From Denitrovibrio sp. (GTDB lineage: Bacteria > Chrysiogenota > Deferribacteres > Deferribacterales > Geovibrionaceae), in assembly GCA_002869145.1 (NCBI GenBank), contig PKTM01000011.1, forward strand, positions 200,236 to 264,235: DNA of 64,000 nucleotides, read 5' to 3'. The notes below the pieces were generated by a model. It saw only the letters and a program-made list of their open reading frames with translations. It had not been told where the DNA came from and searched no databases. Below are positions 39,754 to 47,690 of the stretch, in pieces. Position 1 is the first letter of the stretch; each line of letters opens with the position of its first letter. Made by a program: the position numbers and the translations under genes.

Positions 39754-40533
39754 ATGAATAGTTGTAAGCTATTAGTATATTACCCTGAAGACTTCAGGAT
39801 TTTTTCAGGAACACTTTTAAGTGACAAACCATCAAAGATAAAACTGCAAAATGCAGATGCTGATGAACTTATGCCCTCTCTAGCTGCAAAGCTGAAATGG
39901 TTTGAAGGGGCTAATTCGAAATATGCATTTGTGGAGCTTTCAGGCGGAGAAGATGGTGTCTTTGCAGTAGAGTTAAAGTCTGAAATAGGTACCGAAAATG
40001 ATGATAGTCACTTTATAGAATACAGAGAGCACTTTGAGATTGTTAAAGCAGATGCTGCAAGAATAAACGATTACAAATACATTACTGATAAGGTTAATAA
40101 CAGGTATCGAAGCACTCTTGCCACACAGATTAAAAAAATAATCACTGACGAAACCCTTACCAATCAGTATCTATTCAAACTCCTTCTTCAGATAGATGCA
40201 AAAATGGAAGAGCTGCTTGACAGTTTGAAGAAAGATGATGAGATAGAAGGGCTTCGGGAAACAAAAATGCTGAGCTTTGGCGGAGGCGGATTGTCATTTC
40301 TTTATCAGGGCAGCGACATAAGCACTGGCGACATCATATACATCCAGTCTATGCCTAAAAACGGCGCAGGAATAAATTTTGCAGCGATCTGTAAAGTTTT
40401 TAATGTTATAAACACCGGTGAAAAGCAGATATGCGAAGCTGGGTACGAATATCTGGACGAAAGTACAAAAGAGACTATTATACATTACATCTTTCAAAAA
40501 GACAGAGAACAGCTTAAAAGGAAAAGGAACTAA
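39754..40533 (+). CDS. PilZ-like domain protein
   Basis: 259 residues. N-terminal beta-rich part (about 1-105), a helical middle, and a C-terminal PilZ-like module: ETKMLSFGGGGLSFLYQ, then DIIYIQSMPK, then INFAAICKVFNV, ending ETIIHYIFQKDREQLKRK. The terminal IFQKxRE pattern is common in PilZ-type flagellar regulators. The canonical RxxxR c-di-GMP motif is not seen, so binding of the messenger is uncertain. Confidence 0.6.
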   Translation: MNSCKLLVYYPEDFRIFSGTLLSDKPSKIKLQNADADELMPSLAAKLKWFEGANSKYAFVELSGGEDGVFAVELKSEIGTENDDSHFIEYREHFEIVKADAARINDYKYITDKVNNRYRSTLATQIKKIITDETLTNQYLFKLLLQIDAKMEELLDSLKKDDEIEGLRETKMLSFGGGGLSFLYQGSDISTGDIIYIQSMPKNGAGINFAAICKVFNVINTGEKQICEAGYEYLDESTKETIIHYIFQKDREQLKRKRN

Positions 40534-41036
40534 TGGATTTATCTACACTTTTAGGTATAGCTTTTTTACTGATTTGTGTTCTTTTCATTTTTTTGCTTGT
40601 GGCAATATCTAAAATTAATTCTCTGCATAGAAAAGTGACAGACGTAAGCCCGAAAGACCTTTATCCATTCATGGAAGAGCTTCGTGAGCTTGTAATAGAG
40701 AGCGAAAGGGTAGCCGATAAACTGGAAGATTCCGTGAAACAAAAAGAAGAGATGCTTGAAGACATCTCATCAATGCTGGATGACAAGCTGCAAAGACTGG
40801 AGACCATTCAGGAGAGTGAACCAACTCCGACCTATACGCCTTCATCAGGCAGTTTCCAACAAAGAACAGCAACACGGGAAACACCCACACACCAGCCTGC
40901 TCAAAGCGCTGGGACTAACATAAGAGATAAAATATCCGAGATGGTGTCATTAGGCCTTTCAGACATTGACATAGCCGCAAAACTCGGCATTTCCACCACA
41001 GAAGTACAGATAGTCAAAAGAATGGACATAGGATAA
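40533..41036 (+). CDS. DUF2802-like membrane-anchored protein
   Basis: 167 residues. N-terminal membrane span (about 5-27), a coiled coil (about 40-95), a Pro/Thr-rich linker, and a C-terminal helix-turn-helix-like end (KISEMVSLGLSDIDIAAKLGIS, in part; TTEVQIVKRM). This layout is that of DUF2802 proteins found in flagellar operons of polar-flagellated bacteria. Function unknown. Confidence 0.65.
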   Translation: MDLSTLLGIAFLLICVLFIFLLVAISKINSLHRKVTDVSPKDLYPFMEELRELVIESERVADKLEDSVKQKEEMLEDISSMLDDKLQRLETIQESEPTPTYTPSSGSFQQRTATRETPTHQPAQSAGTNIRDKISEMVSLGLSDIDIAAKLGISTTEVQIVKRMDIG

Positions 41037-41040
41037 AAAA

Positions 41041-42216
41041 ATGAACGTCTTCTGGCCTGAGGGTCTGCAGAAACTTGCCGATAAGGGTGAGATTTCCTTC
41101 AAAGACGGAGAACGGCTTAATCTTAACCTTGTCCGGAAAATGGACAACGGTCTTTATCTTATCAGCCTTAAAGGCAAATCATTTACCGCTCAGCTTCAGT
41201 TTGAGCCGCAGGGGAACACACTTCGTGCGGAGGTTGTACGCTCTAGCACCGGCGCTATGCAGCTTAAACTTATCCCAAAAGCTGAAAACAGCGGCAACCC
41301 GATGCGTGTTATAACTCAGACAGTTCAAACACAAACGCAGGGTGCAGCACCTAGCAATGCGGCAACAGCATCTTTGCCGGGAAATACGCTTCAAAGACTT
41401 ATTTTCCAGCTCCCTTCAGGCACAATAGACGTTAAACCGGGTGATCAGGTGCAGATCCAGATACTAAAGACTCTGGATAACGGAAATACTCTGGTAGCTA
41501 TAAAAAATAACCTCTTTGAAGTAAAGCTTGACCACCAGCTTCTGAAAAATTTGAGCGCAGAAGTTTTGAAAAACGATGTCTTAATAGAGCTTGCGGTTAC
41601 TAAAGCTCCCGTGGAGAACCTTAACCAAAACTTTGTAAAACAGGAAGTGGCCGGCTTAGACATAGTAAAACTTATGAGAGCTTTTGGTAAATTTCAAAAG
41701 CTGGACGTGTCAAACATAACAGCAGATTCTCTCAAACAGGCTGTTCGAAACTCCGGTCTTTTCATGGAAAACAAACTTTTGCATGGCGAAAACATGTCTG
41801 GCGATGAGAAGCTCAGAGCATATATTAACTCTGACATGACAGCAAAAGAAGGCATCACAAAAATACAGATAACAAACATGCTGCTTGCAGGCGGTCTGCT
41901 TGCTTTTCTGAAAACCAGCGATGAGGCTATAGATGACACTTATGTGCGCATGAAAAAAGACATGAAAGGTAAAAATACGCTTTATGTGTCTACCAGCTTC
42001 TCACAATTAGGGGAAACCCTTATGGTAATAAGAGATATTGGCGACCACCACGATGTTATAGTTAAGACCGAGGTGGATATTTCTGAAGAATTAAAAGACG
42101 TGGAGATTGAAAACGTTCGCATTCGGTGGTACAAATTTTCACACAAGGATAAGGAAGTCATGGACATAAAGAAGGATATATCCTTTAACATGGGTAATTT
42201 CGAGGTAATAATCTAA
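41041..42216 (+). CDS. FliK-like flagellar hook-length control protein
   Basis: 391 residues. N-terminal beta modules alternating with Gln/Ala/Thr-rich linker (about 95-125). The C-terminal half has LKQAVRNSGLFMENKLLHGE, a signature of FliK-type proteins, followed by a domain with YVSTSFSQLGETLMVI. Length and position after the PilZ-like and DUF2802-like genes support a hook or export role. The canonical FliK substrate-switch end is not obvious, so a FliK paralogue is possible. Confidence 0.6.
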   Translation: MNVFWPEGLQKLADKGEISFKDGERLNLNLVRKMDNGLYLISLKGKSFTAQLQFEPQGNTLRAEVVRSSTGAMQLKLIPKAENSGNPMRVITQTVQTQTQGAAPSNAATASLPGNTLQRLIFQLPSGTIDVKPGDQVQIQILKTLDNGNTLVAIKNNLFEVKLDHQLLKNLSAEVLKNDVLIELAVTKAPVENLNQNFVKQEVAGLDIVKLMRAFGKFQKLDVSNITADSLKQAVRNSGLFMENKLLHGENMSGDEKLRAYINSDMTAKEGITKIQITNMLLAGGLLAFLKTSDEAIDDTYVRMKKDMKGKNTLYVSTSFSQLGETLMVIRDIGDHHDVIVKTEVDISEELKDVEIENVRIRWYKFSHKDKEVMDIKKDISFNMGNFEVII

Positions 42217-43424
42217 TGCAGCTTAGCATCCAAACCATTAAACAGTTTTTTATAGATACATCTGAGTATTCTTTAACTTTGCTAGCAGCGGTTATCAGTT
42301 ATTTTGTAGTTAAGAAGATTGTAATGAAGCTTGCACTCTCTTTGTGCGCCAGAACCAAAAACAATTTTGATAACCTGCTTGCAGACCCGAAGCTTTTCCG
42401 CCAGCTTTCTCTTATTGCGCCTGCACTTGTCATTGTTTATGCCAAAGACATAATAAATATGCCTGACGAGGCAATGCAGATAGTCTCAGCTTTTATAGCT
42501 GTTAATATTACTTTATTTTTAATAAGAATTTTTACACTTATCAACAATGTTTATAATACTTTTGCTATTTCGTCCCGACGCCCTATAAAAGGTTATCTTC
42601 AGCTGCTTCAGGTCATCATAGCTTTTCTCGGATTTATAGCTTCCGCATATATTGCCTTAGGAAAATCACCTTTCGGCTTTTTAGGCGGGCTTGGTGCTAT
42701 GACCGCTGTTTTGATGTTCGTTTTCCGTGACACTATCCTCTCTTTCATAGCCGGAATGCAGATAATGTTCAACGACCTTATCCACAAAGGAGACTGGATA
42801 GAGGTTCCACGTTTCGGAGCAGACGGAGACGTCATTGACATAGCTCTTTATACTGTCACAGTTCAGAACTTTGACAAAACAATAGTCTCCATACCTACCA
42901 GTCAGCTTCTGGATGGTTCGTTTAAAAACTGGCGGGGGATGCAGGAAGCGGGAGGCCGCAGGATAATGAGATCAATCTTTCTAGATCAGTCCACCATACG
43001 CTTTCTGAACAAAGACGATATCCAAAGACTTTCAGAGATAGAACTGCTGAAGCCCTACATAGAATCAAAACTTACCGAAGGTGTGGATACCGACGGAAAT
43101 ATAAATAAACGTAAGCTGACAAATATAGGTACTTTTCGTGCCTACATTGCTCTATATCTTAAAAACCACCCTAAAATCAGACAGGATCTTACATTTTTAA
43201 TAAGACAGCTTCAGTCAGGACCTGATGGTCTTCCAATGCAAATATACGTTTTTACTAATGATACCAATTGGATAACATATGAGGGCATACAGTCTGACAT
43301 CTTTGATCATCTTTTATCTTCGGTTAGCGAGTTTGATCTTAAAATATTTCAAAACCCTTCAGGCAGCGACATTGCAAAACTATCAACAGCAGTGCAGCGG
43401 TCTGAAAATAGTTCTGATATATAA
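42216..43424 (+). CDS. Mechanosensitive channel, YbdG/MscM type
   Basis: 402 residues. About five membrane spans, then the MscS pore helix and beta domain: GKSPFGFLGGLGAMTAVLMFVFRDTILSF (in part) and NDLIHKGDWIEVPRFGADGDVIDI, then TVTVQNFDKTIVSIPTSQLL. The order and length fit YbdG-like small-conductance channels, which release solutes on osmotic downshock. Its ATG overlaps the previous stop by one base, so it is read from the motility run without obvious functional link. Confidence 0.88.
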   Translation: MQLSIQTIKQFFIDTSEYSLTLLAAVISYFVVKKIVMKLALSLCARTKNNFDNLLADPKLFRQLSLIAPALVIVYAKDIINMPDEAMQIVSAFIAVNITLFLIRIFTLINNVYNTFAISSRRPIKGYLQLLQVIIAFLGFIASAYIALGKSPFGFLGGLGAMTAVLMFVFRDTILSFIAGMQIMFNDLIHKGDWIEVPRFGADGDVIDIALYTVTVQNFDKTIVSIPTSQLLDGSFKNWRGMQEAGGRRIMRSIFLDQSTIRFLNKDDIQRLSEIELLKPYIESKLTEGVDTDGNINKRKLTNIGTFRAYIALYLKNHPKIRQDLTFLIRQLQSGPDGLPMQIYVFTNDTNWITYEGIQSDIFDHLLSSVSEFDLKIFQNPSGSDIAKLSTAVQRSENSSDI

Positions 43425-43489
43425 TAATACGCTTAAGTGTCTGATGTTATTTCCGATTAGTATCCTGAATATCTCTGGAGTGTACAAAC

Positions 43490-45160
43490 ATGTTCGGTAT
43501 AAAAAAATTTACAGTTACAGTGTCTGGGAGCGGTCGTGCCTTAGAGGTTAAAGGCGGCACAAACCTTTATGCGCTGCTTAGGGAAAACAACCTTATAGAT
43601 AAAAAACTTTGCGATGGAAACGGCCAGTGCGGCAAATGCAAAGTAAAAGTCTCCGGCACTCCCGTTAATAAGCCTACAAAAAAAGAACGTCTGGTTCTTG
43701 CTGAGGCGAGTCTGGACAGCGGCATTAGGCTGGCCTGTCAGTACCCTGTGAAATCGAACATTACCGTAGACACTCATGAAGCAGCAAAAAGAGAGAACGT
43801 CAACCCTGGCATCATCAGCATGAAGGTGAAAAAAGAGGGCGGCGAAATTGAGGAAAACGAATTTAAGAGCTTTCTGACCACAGAAATGTTTATCAACGAA
43901 GCAGAGAAAAAAGATGATAAAAAGCAGGCAGAGCCTGAGGTTATCGAAGATTTCTCTGATGAGGTTATTATAGATGATTCTGTTTATGACGAGCGTCCTA
44001 TAGAAGAGATTGTCGGTAATGAGAATACTGTAGAGATAACTAAATACAAAGAGCAGTCAAAAGAGGAATCGTCTTTCAGCAATGACGTACTGCTTCTCAT
44101 ACAGCAGCCGGGAGCCATAAGGTTTTACCATTACAGCGCAGGTATTGGTAATGTTGCAGACGATGGAACTATAAAAACAAATGAAAGGCTGGAAACAATT
44201 TTAGAAGAACAGCTTATTGCTGATTTTATTCATAACAACATAAAAATACAGGATATCGAGCGGGTTATAGTCATTCTGGACAAGCCTTATTTTGAAGGCG
44301 CTGAAATGTTCGGACTTGCAAAATACTCCTCTTTAGAACTTGGACCTTTCCTTGTTGAGGTTCTTCAGCCGAAAGAAAATCACCGCGATCTTGTTCGTTT
44401 TATGAGGTTTGTAAACCAAACACCAGGGAAAAAGCTGCTTATTCCTTTGGATAATATGGAGAAAGCGCACTTTATGGATGAGGGAAATCTTCATGACATG
44501 ACAGCTAAGTCCATAGACTGCGATTCTTTTTTCGGTATGAGTGAGTTTCAGGGCAACAACCCTATTGTGAACATAAGCCCTGACCTTATAGAGACAAAAA
44601 TAAAAGACGATTATCATTTGCCGGATTCAATATCTTTCCCTGTGTTTTTCCGTACAGCGGCACTGCTTATGAAAAACGGCCTCACAGACCGCAGACTTCA
44701 GCTTCTTAGCCGCTCTGAGGTTGTTGACGATTTTCCTCTGGAACTGACTGTGAAACTTAGCAAAAAAGATGATGTTGCAAGGTTTAACATTTACCGCAAG
44801 CAGGGCTGCGACCTTTATATAGACCAGAATGCTCTGGACAGCTTGAACAGTCTGAGGGTTTTTATCAGGTCTATAATAGGATACACAGAAGAACGTTTTG
44901 GCCGCATTGATGATATTGTTTTTTATACACTGACAGACAGCGAGTCACTTGCTTCTGACCTGATAGCTCTGAACGCTATCCCTAAAAAGTATGAAAAGAA
45001 AGTTAAAACATTTTTTGGTGACCCAACGCTTTATGCAGTGCAGTTTTTTCAGGAAAAAAATATAGGTACGTATTTCGAGAAAAGGTTTGGTGAGCAGGAC
45101 TTTATAGAGCTAGACGAGGACGAGCTTTTTCTTGAACATCAGAAAAAGTCTGCAATATAG
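43490..45160 (+). CDS. 2Fe-2S ferredoxin fused to a degenerate RACo/DUF4445-like domain
   Basis: 556 residues. Residues 1-100 are a plant-type 2Fe-2S domain with CDGNGQCGKCKVKV and RLACQYPV. A linker rich in acids follows (about 100-195). The C-terminal part (about 200-556) matches the order of the ASKHA ATPase part of corrinoid reductive activators. The end LYIDQNALDSLNSLRVFIRS, then IDDIVFYTL, then LNAIPKKYEKKVKTFFGDPT parallels ITQxDIRxxQLAKAAI, the AGGFG strand and the IGLLP/GN end of RACo. The Gly-rich ATP loops are lost. Likely an electron-transfer protein with a non-catalytic ASKHA fold; inferred. Confidence 0.65.
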   Translation: MFGIKKFTVTVSGSGRALEVKGGTNLYALLRENNLIDKKLCDGNGQCGKCKVKVSGTPVNKPTKKERLVLAEASLDSGIRLACQYPVKSNITVDTHEAAKRENVNPGIISMKVKKEGGEIEENEFKSFLTTEMFINEAEKKDDKKQAEPEVIEDFSDEVIIDDSVYDERPIEEIVGNENTVEITKYKEQSKEESSFSNDVLLLIQQPGAIRFYHYSAGIGNVADDGTIKTNERLETILEEQLIADFIHNNIKIQDIERVIVILDKPYFEGAEMFGLAKYSSLELGPFLVEVLQPKENHRDLVRFMRFVNQTPGKKLLIPLDNMEKAHFMDEGNLHDMTAKSIDCDSFFGMSEFQGNNPIVNISPDLIETKIKDDYHLPDSISFPVFFRTAALLMKNGLTDRRLQLLSRSEVVDDFPLELTVKLSKKDDVARFNIYRKQGCDLYIDQNALDSLNSLRVFIRSIIGYTEERFGRIDDIVFYTLTDSESLASDLIALNAIPKKYEKKVKTFFGDPTLYAVQFFQEKNIGTYFEKRFGEQDFIELDEDELFLEHQKKSAI

Positions 45161-45164
45161 CAAG

Positions 45165-45388
45165 TATTTAATGTTCTCTAATGTTTCTACTCAGAGCTTG
45201 CTGGAAAACATTTGGTGTTCTCAAATGTTTCTACTCAGAGCTTGCTGGAAAACATTTAATGTTCCTAAATGTTTCTACTCAGAGCTTGCTGGAAAACATT
45301 TGGTGTTTTCAAATGTTTCTGAAACTAACTTGTTGGAAAACATTTAATGTTCTCAAATGTTTCTACTCAGAGCTTGCTGGAAAACATT
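45165..45388. repeat. Five-copy 44-bp tandem repeat with hairpin arms
   Basis: Copies begin at 45179, 45223, 45267, 45311 and 45355, exactly 44 bp apart, with a partial unit before (45165-45178). Each holds the arms AAATGTTT and AAACATTT around TACTCAGAGCTTGCTG, so each can form a hairpin. The joint between arms alternates TTAATG, TTGGTG, TTAATG, TTGGTG, TTAATG, so the real period is 88 bp. Copy four has a changed centre but intact arms. The last copy supplies the final codons and stop of the receiver gene on the minus strand. May act as a two-way terminator between convergent genes. Confidence 0.9.
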
Positions 45389-45737
45389 GATAAAGAGCAC
45401 TTTCCAGATCAGCAGCACGAACGGGTTTATTCAGATAGAGACATGTTCCTTTATCTGCAGTATCTTTAAATGATTTGTATGACCCAAAAGCAGTTATTAC
45501 TATTTTCTTGGCGGGATGATTTTTTTCAGCCAATTCTTCAACAAGCTTTACACCGTTCATCTTTGGCATATGCAGGTCTGTTATTATGAGGTCATAATCT
45601 TTTGCTTCTGCTTTCGCCAGACCTTCCTGTCCGTCTGATGCCATATCAACTTCGTGTCCGCCCATTTTAAGTATCTCTGTGTATCCGAGTCTTGTGTGTT
45701 CTTCGTCGTCTACAACAAGTATTTTCAATTCCTGCAT
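45363..45737 (-). CDS. Single-domain response regulator
   Basis: 124 residues: LVVDDEEHTRLGYTEIL, phospho-Asp in LIITDLHMPKMNGV, Thr in IVITAFGSYKS, and Lys in YLNKPVRAADL. A stand-alone receiver. The last eight residues (QCFPASSE) and the TGA lie inside the fifth copy of the 44-bp repeat. It follows the tandem-Hfq gene by four bases and is probably co-transcribed with it. The partner kinase is unknown. Confidence 0.88.
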   Translation of the reverse strand: MQELKILVVDDEEHTRLGYTEILKMGGHEVDMASDGQEGLAKAEAKDYDLIITDLHMPKMNGVKLVEELAEKNHPAKKIVITAFGSYKSFKDTADKGTCLYLNKPVRAADLESALYQCFPASSE

Positions 45738-45741
45738 AATA

Positions 45742-46257
45742 TTATCTCTCGTTATCGTACTTAATTATCTCCCCATGCTGATATATGGGAAATACTGTCG
45801 ATACTGTATTTTTATAAACAAGCTGTTGCCTTCCTTCGAAAGCTGTCAGCAGTGTATAATTATCAAATCCTATTAGGCTTCCTCTGATTTTTACTCCGTT
45901 TATAAGAAAACTTACTATCGGAGATCTTGATTTTCTGACTTCATTTAAGAAGATATCCTGCATTGGCGGTCTTGTATGTTTTGGCTGCCGTCCTTGGTGT
46001 GCGTTGTAGTAAATCTTTGATATAAAGTCTATATCCACAACAGTCTTTGCTGCTGCCACAGTTGCTATATCATTTTTATTAATCATTATTTTCATTTCTG
46101 CATCGTCTATTATGATATGATATTGGTCAAAATCATCCACTCTTCCGCGAAATCTCTCTTTATTTTTCATGATAAACATGAGCGGTATTTTCTTTGTCCG
46201 AGCGTTATGCATAAAGACAAATTCTATCTGAGCGTGAAAAGTTGAAGAACTATCCAT
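45742..46257 (-). CDS. Tandem-Hfq protein (two Hfq/Sm domains in one chain)
   Basis: 171 residues from the ATG at 46257 (SD TAGGA). The second half reads like Hfq: MQDIFLNEVRKSRSPIVSFL, then INGVKIRGSLIGFDNYTLLT, then LVYKNTVSTVFP, where Hfq has VYKHAISTVVP (His changed to Asn). The first half has the same plan: AQIEFVFMHNARTKKIPLMF, ERFRGRVDDFDQYHIIIDD, then INKNDIATVA in the Sm2 position. Hfq is an RNA chaperone that forms hexamers; two domains per chain would give a three-chain ring (inference). A longer frame from 46320 exists, but a terminator-like hairpin lies in that part, so 46257 is preferred. Confidence 0.82.
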   Translation of the reverse strand: MDSSSTFHAQIEFVFMHNARTKKIPLMFIMKNKERFRGRVDDFDQYHIIIDDAEMKIMINKNDIATVAAAKTVVDIDFISKIYYNAHQGRQPKHTRPPMQDIFLNEVRKSRSPIVSFLINGVKIRGSLIGFDNYTLLTAFEGRQQLVYKNTVSTVFPIYQHGEIIKYDNER

Positions 46258-46280
46258 AATAAATCCTACCTGTAAAAATA

Positions 46281-46306
46281 AAAAAATCTGCCTCCCCTCT
46301 GAGGCA
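46281..46306 (-). terminator. Terminator-like hairpin in the leader of the tandem-Hfq gene
   Basis: On the minus strand TGCCTC, six bases, then GAGGCA, GA and a run of seven T (stem at 46289-46294 and 46301-46306). It lies between a strong promoter and the start codon at 46257. It may be an attenuator, or the end of a short leader RNA of about 60 bases. Confidence 0.55.
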
Positions 46307-46352
46307 AACTCTAATAACATTGCTATTACAATATAATGTAAAAGCTAAATTG

Positions 46353-46380
46353 ATTATAAAGTGTTTAAAAAAGTTGACAA
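46353..46380 (-). promoter_or_regulatory. Sigma-70-type promoter for the tandem-Hfq gene
   Basis: Minus strand -35 TTGTCA (complement of 46375-46380), 16 bases, then -10 TATAAT (complement of 46353-46358). Transcription would begin near 46346 and give a leader of about 90 bases with the terminator-like hairpin and a preceding TTACA/TGTAA stem. Confidence 0.6.
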
Positions 46381-46514
46381 GTCATTATTTTGTCCACGTA
46401 ATTATAGCCTTATTTTGTAAGTTTTTTCAAATATGTTTACTATGTTGAAACATCACGCAAGATTTCCACAAGATTCTAAATGCAAAAATCATTGACAAAT
46501 TTAGTCTAAATCGC

Positions 46515-46543
46515 TTGTCAACACTTTCCAAATAGCCTATTAT
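46515..46543 (+). promoter_or_regulatory. Sigma-70-type promoter for dnaN
   Basis: -35 TTGTCA (46515-46520), exactly 17 bases, then -10 TATTAT (46538-46543). Start expected near 46550, 34 bases before the dnaN ATG at 46584, which has SD AAGAGGT. The region 46381-46560 is very A+T rich and also holds loose matches to DnaA boxes (TTTCCACA at 46463-46470), none perfect. Confidence 0.65.
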
Positions 46544-46583
46544 TACTACAACTATATTTATAATATAATACTAAGAGGTCACT

Positions 46584-47690
46584 ATGCGTTTTAAGGCTGT
46601 AAAAGATGAAATCTATCCGCTAATACAGTTTGCCAATTGCTTTACCAGTCCAAAGAACCTGAACACTGTTTTGCAAAACATTCTTATTGATGCAGAAAGT
46701 GATGGAGTTACCCTTCGTGCTACTGATATGCAGGTAGGCTTTTCAGGTAAGACCGGTGTCAGTGTTGAGCAGACTGGGACAGCTACTGTATCAGGAAAAA
46801 AACTGTTAGACATTATAAAAGAGATACCTGATGGATCAGTTATAGACTTCTCTTTTGATGGTTCAAAGATAAATATTGAATCTGGCAAATCCAGCTTTAA
46901 ACTGTCTACAATAAGCCATGAAATTTTCCCAACAATGGCTGAAATAACTCCTGAGTATCACTTGAAAATCAAATCAGGACTTTTACAAAACCTTTTGAAA
47001 AAAACAAGCTTCTGTATCTCAACTGATGCATCAAAGATTGAATACACCGGATCACACATAGCTGTTTACGGTGATAAGCTTGAAATATCTGCTGCTGATT
47101 TTCAGCGCATAGCAACCTGCAGTGTAAAATTTGACGAAGAATATTCAAATGAGTTTATGATAAATATTCCACGCAAAACTGTAATGGAGCTCTTGAAGGT
47201 TCTGGATCAGGATGAATACGTTGAGATTGAAACTGATAGAAAACAGATAGTTTTTACAATCGGCGAAATACAGATATTCAGCAAACTTATTGAGAAATAT
47301 ATAAAAAGTATCACTAAACTCTTTACCAATGATTTCCCTTTGAAAGCTAAACTGAACAGAGCAGAGTTTCTTGATGTTATAAAAAGAGTGTCTGCTATTA
47401 CAAGTGAAGTTACACACGGTGTTGTTTTATCATTTCAAGCTGCTTCATTGACAATATATTCTCTTGAAACAGAATATGGAACAGGTAATGAAACCATTGA
47501 TGACTATGAATATAACGGGCAGCCTATGGACATTATCTTCAACGCAAAACACGTAGCTGAGATGGTTTCCAATGTTGATACTGATTATTTTCATCTTCAG
47601 ATGATGGGTGAGCGTAATCCAGCTTTAATACTGCCTGAGAGCGGTGAATACAAATATTTAGTAGTACCTATTTCTATTAACAGGTACTGA
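46584..47690 (+). CDS. dnaN: DNA polymerase III beta sliding clamp
   Basis: 368 residues, the normal clamp length. Three similar domains; typical parts are CFTSPKNLNTVLQNILID, GKKLLDIIKEIPD, and the C-terminal KHVAEMVSNVD and ILPESGEYKYLVVPI. Forms the ring that holds polymerase on DNA. Unusual context: dnaA does not precede it, and the divergent neighbour is the tandem-Hfq gene. Its stop overlaps the recF ATG. Confidence 0.95.
   Translation: MRFKAVKDEIYPLIQFANCFTSPKNLNTVLQNILIDAESDGVTLRATDMQVGFSGKTGVSVEQTGTATVSGKKLLDIIKEIPDGSVIDFSFDGSKINIESGKSSFKLSTISHEIFPTMAEITPEYHLKIKSGLLQNLLKKTSFCISTDASKIEYTGSHIAVYGDKLEISAADFQRIATCSVKFDEEYSNEFMINIPRKTVMELLKVLDQDEYVEIETDRKQIVFTIGEIQIFSKLIEKYIKSITKLFTNDFPLKAKLNRAEFLDVIKRVSAITSEVTHGVVLSFQAASLTIYSLETEYGTGNETIDDYEYNGQPMDIIFNAKHVAEMVSNVDTDYFHLQMMGERNPALILPESGEYKYLVVPISINRY

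Noticed and set aside
45165-45388. CRISPR array
   Set aside because: The repeats are directly adjacent with constant 44-bp period and no unique spacers, and no cas genes are present.
45132-45390. Two short open frames with repeated LLENIW/SELAGKH-type sequence
   Set aside because: They are just translations of the 44-bp tandem repeat in two frames, with no SD and no independent support.
46463-46520. Clear DnaA boxes upstream of dnaN
   Set aside because: Only words with two mismatches to TTATCCACA were found. Kept as a weak note, not annotated.
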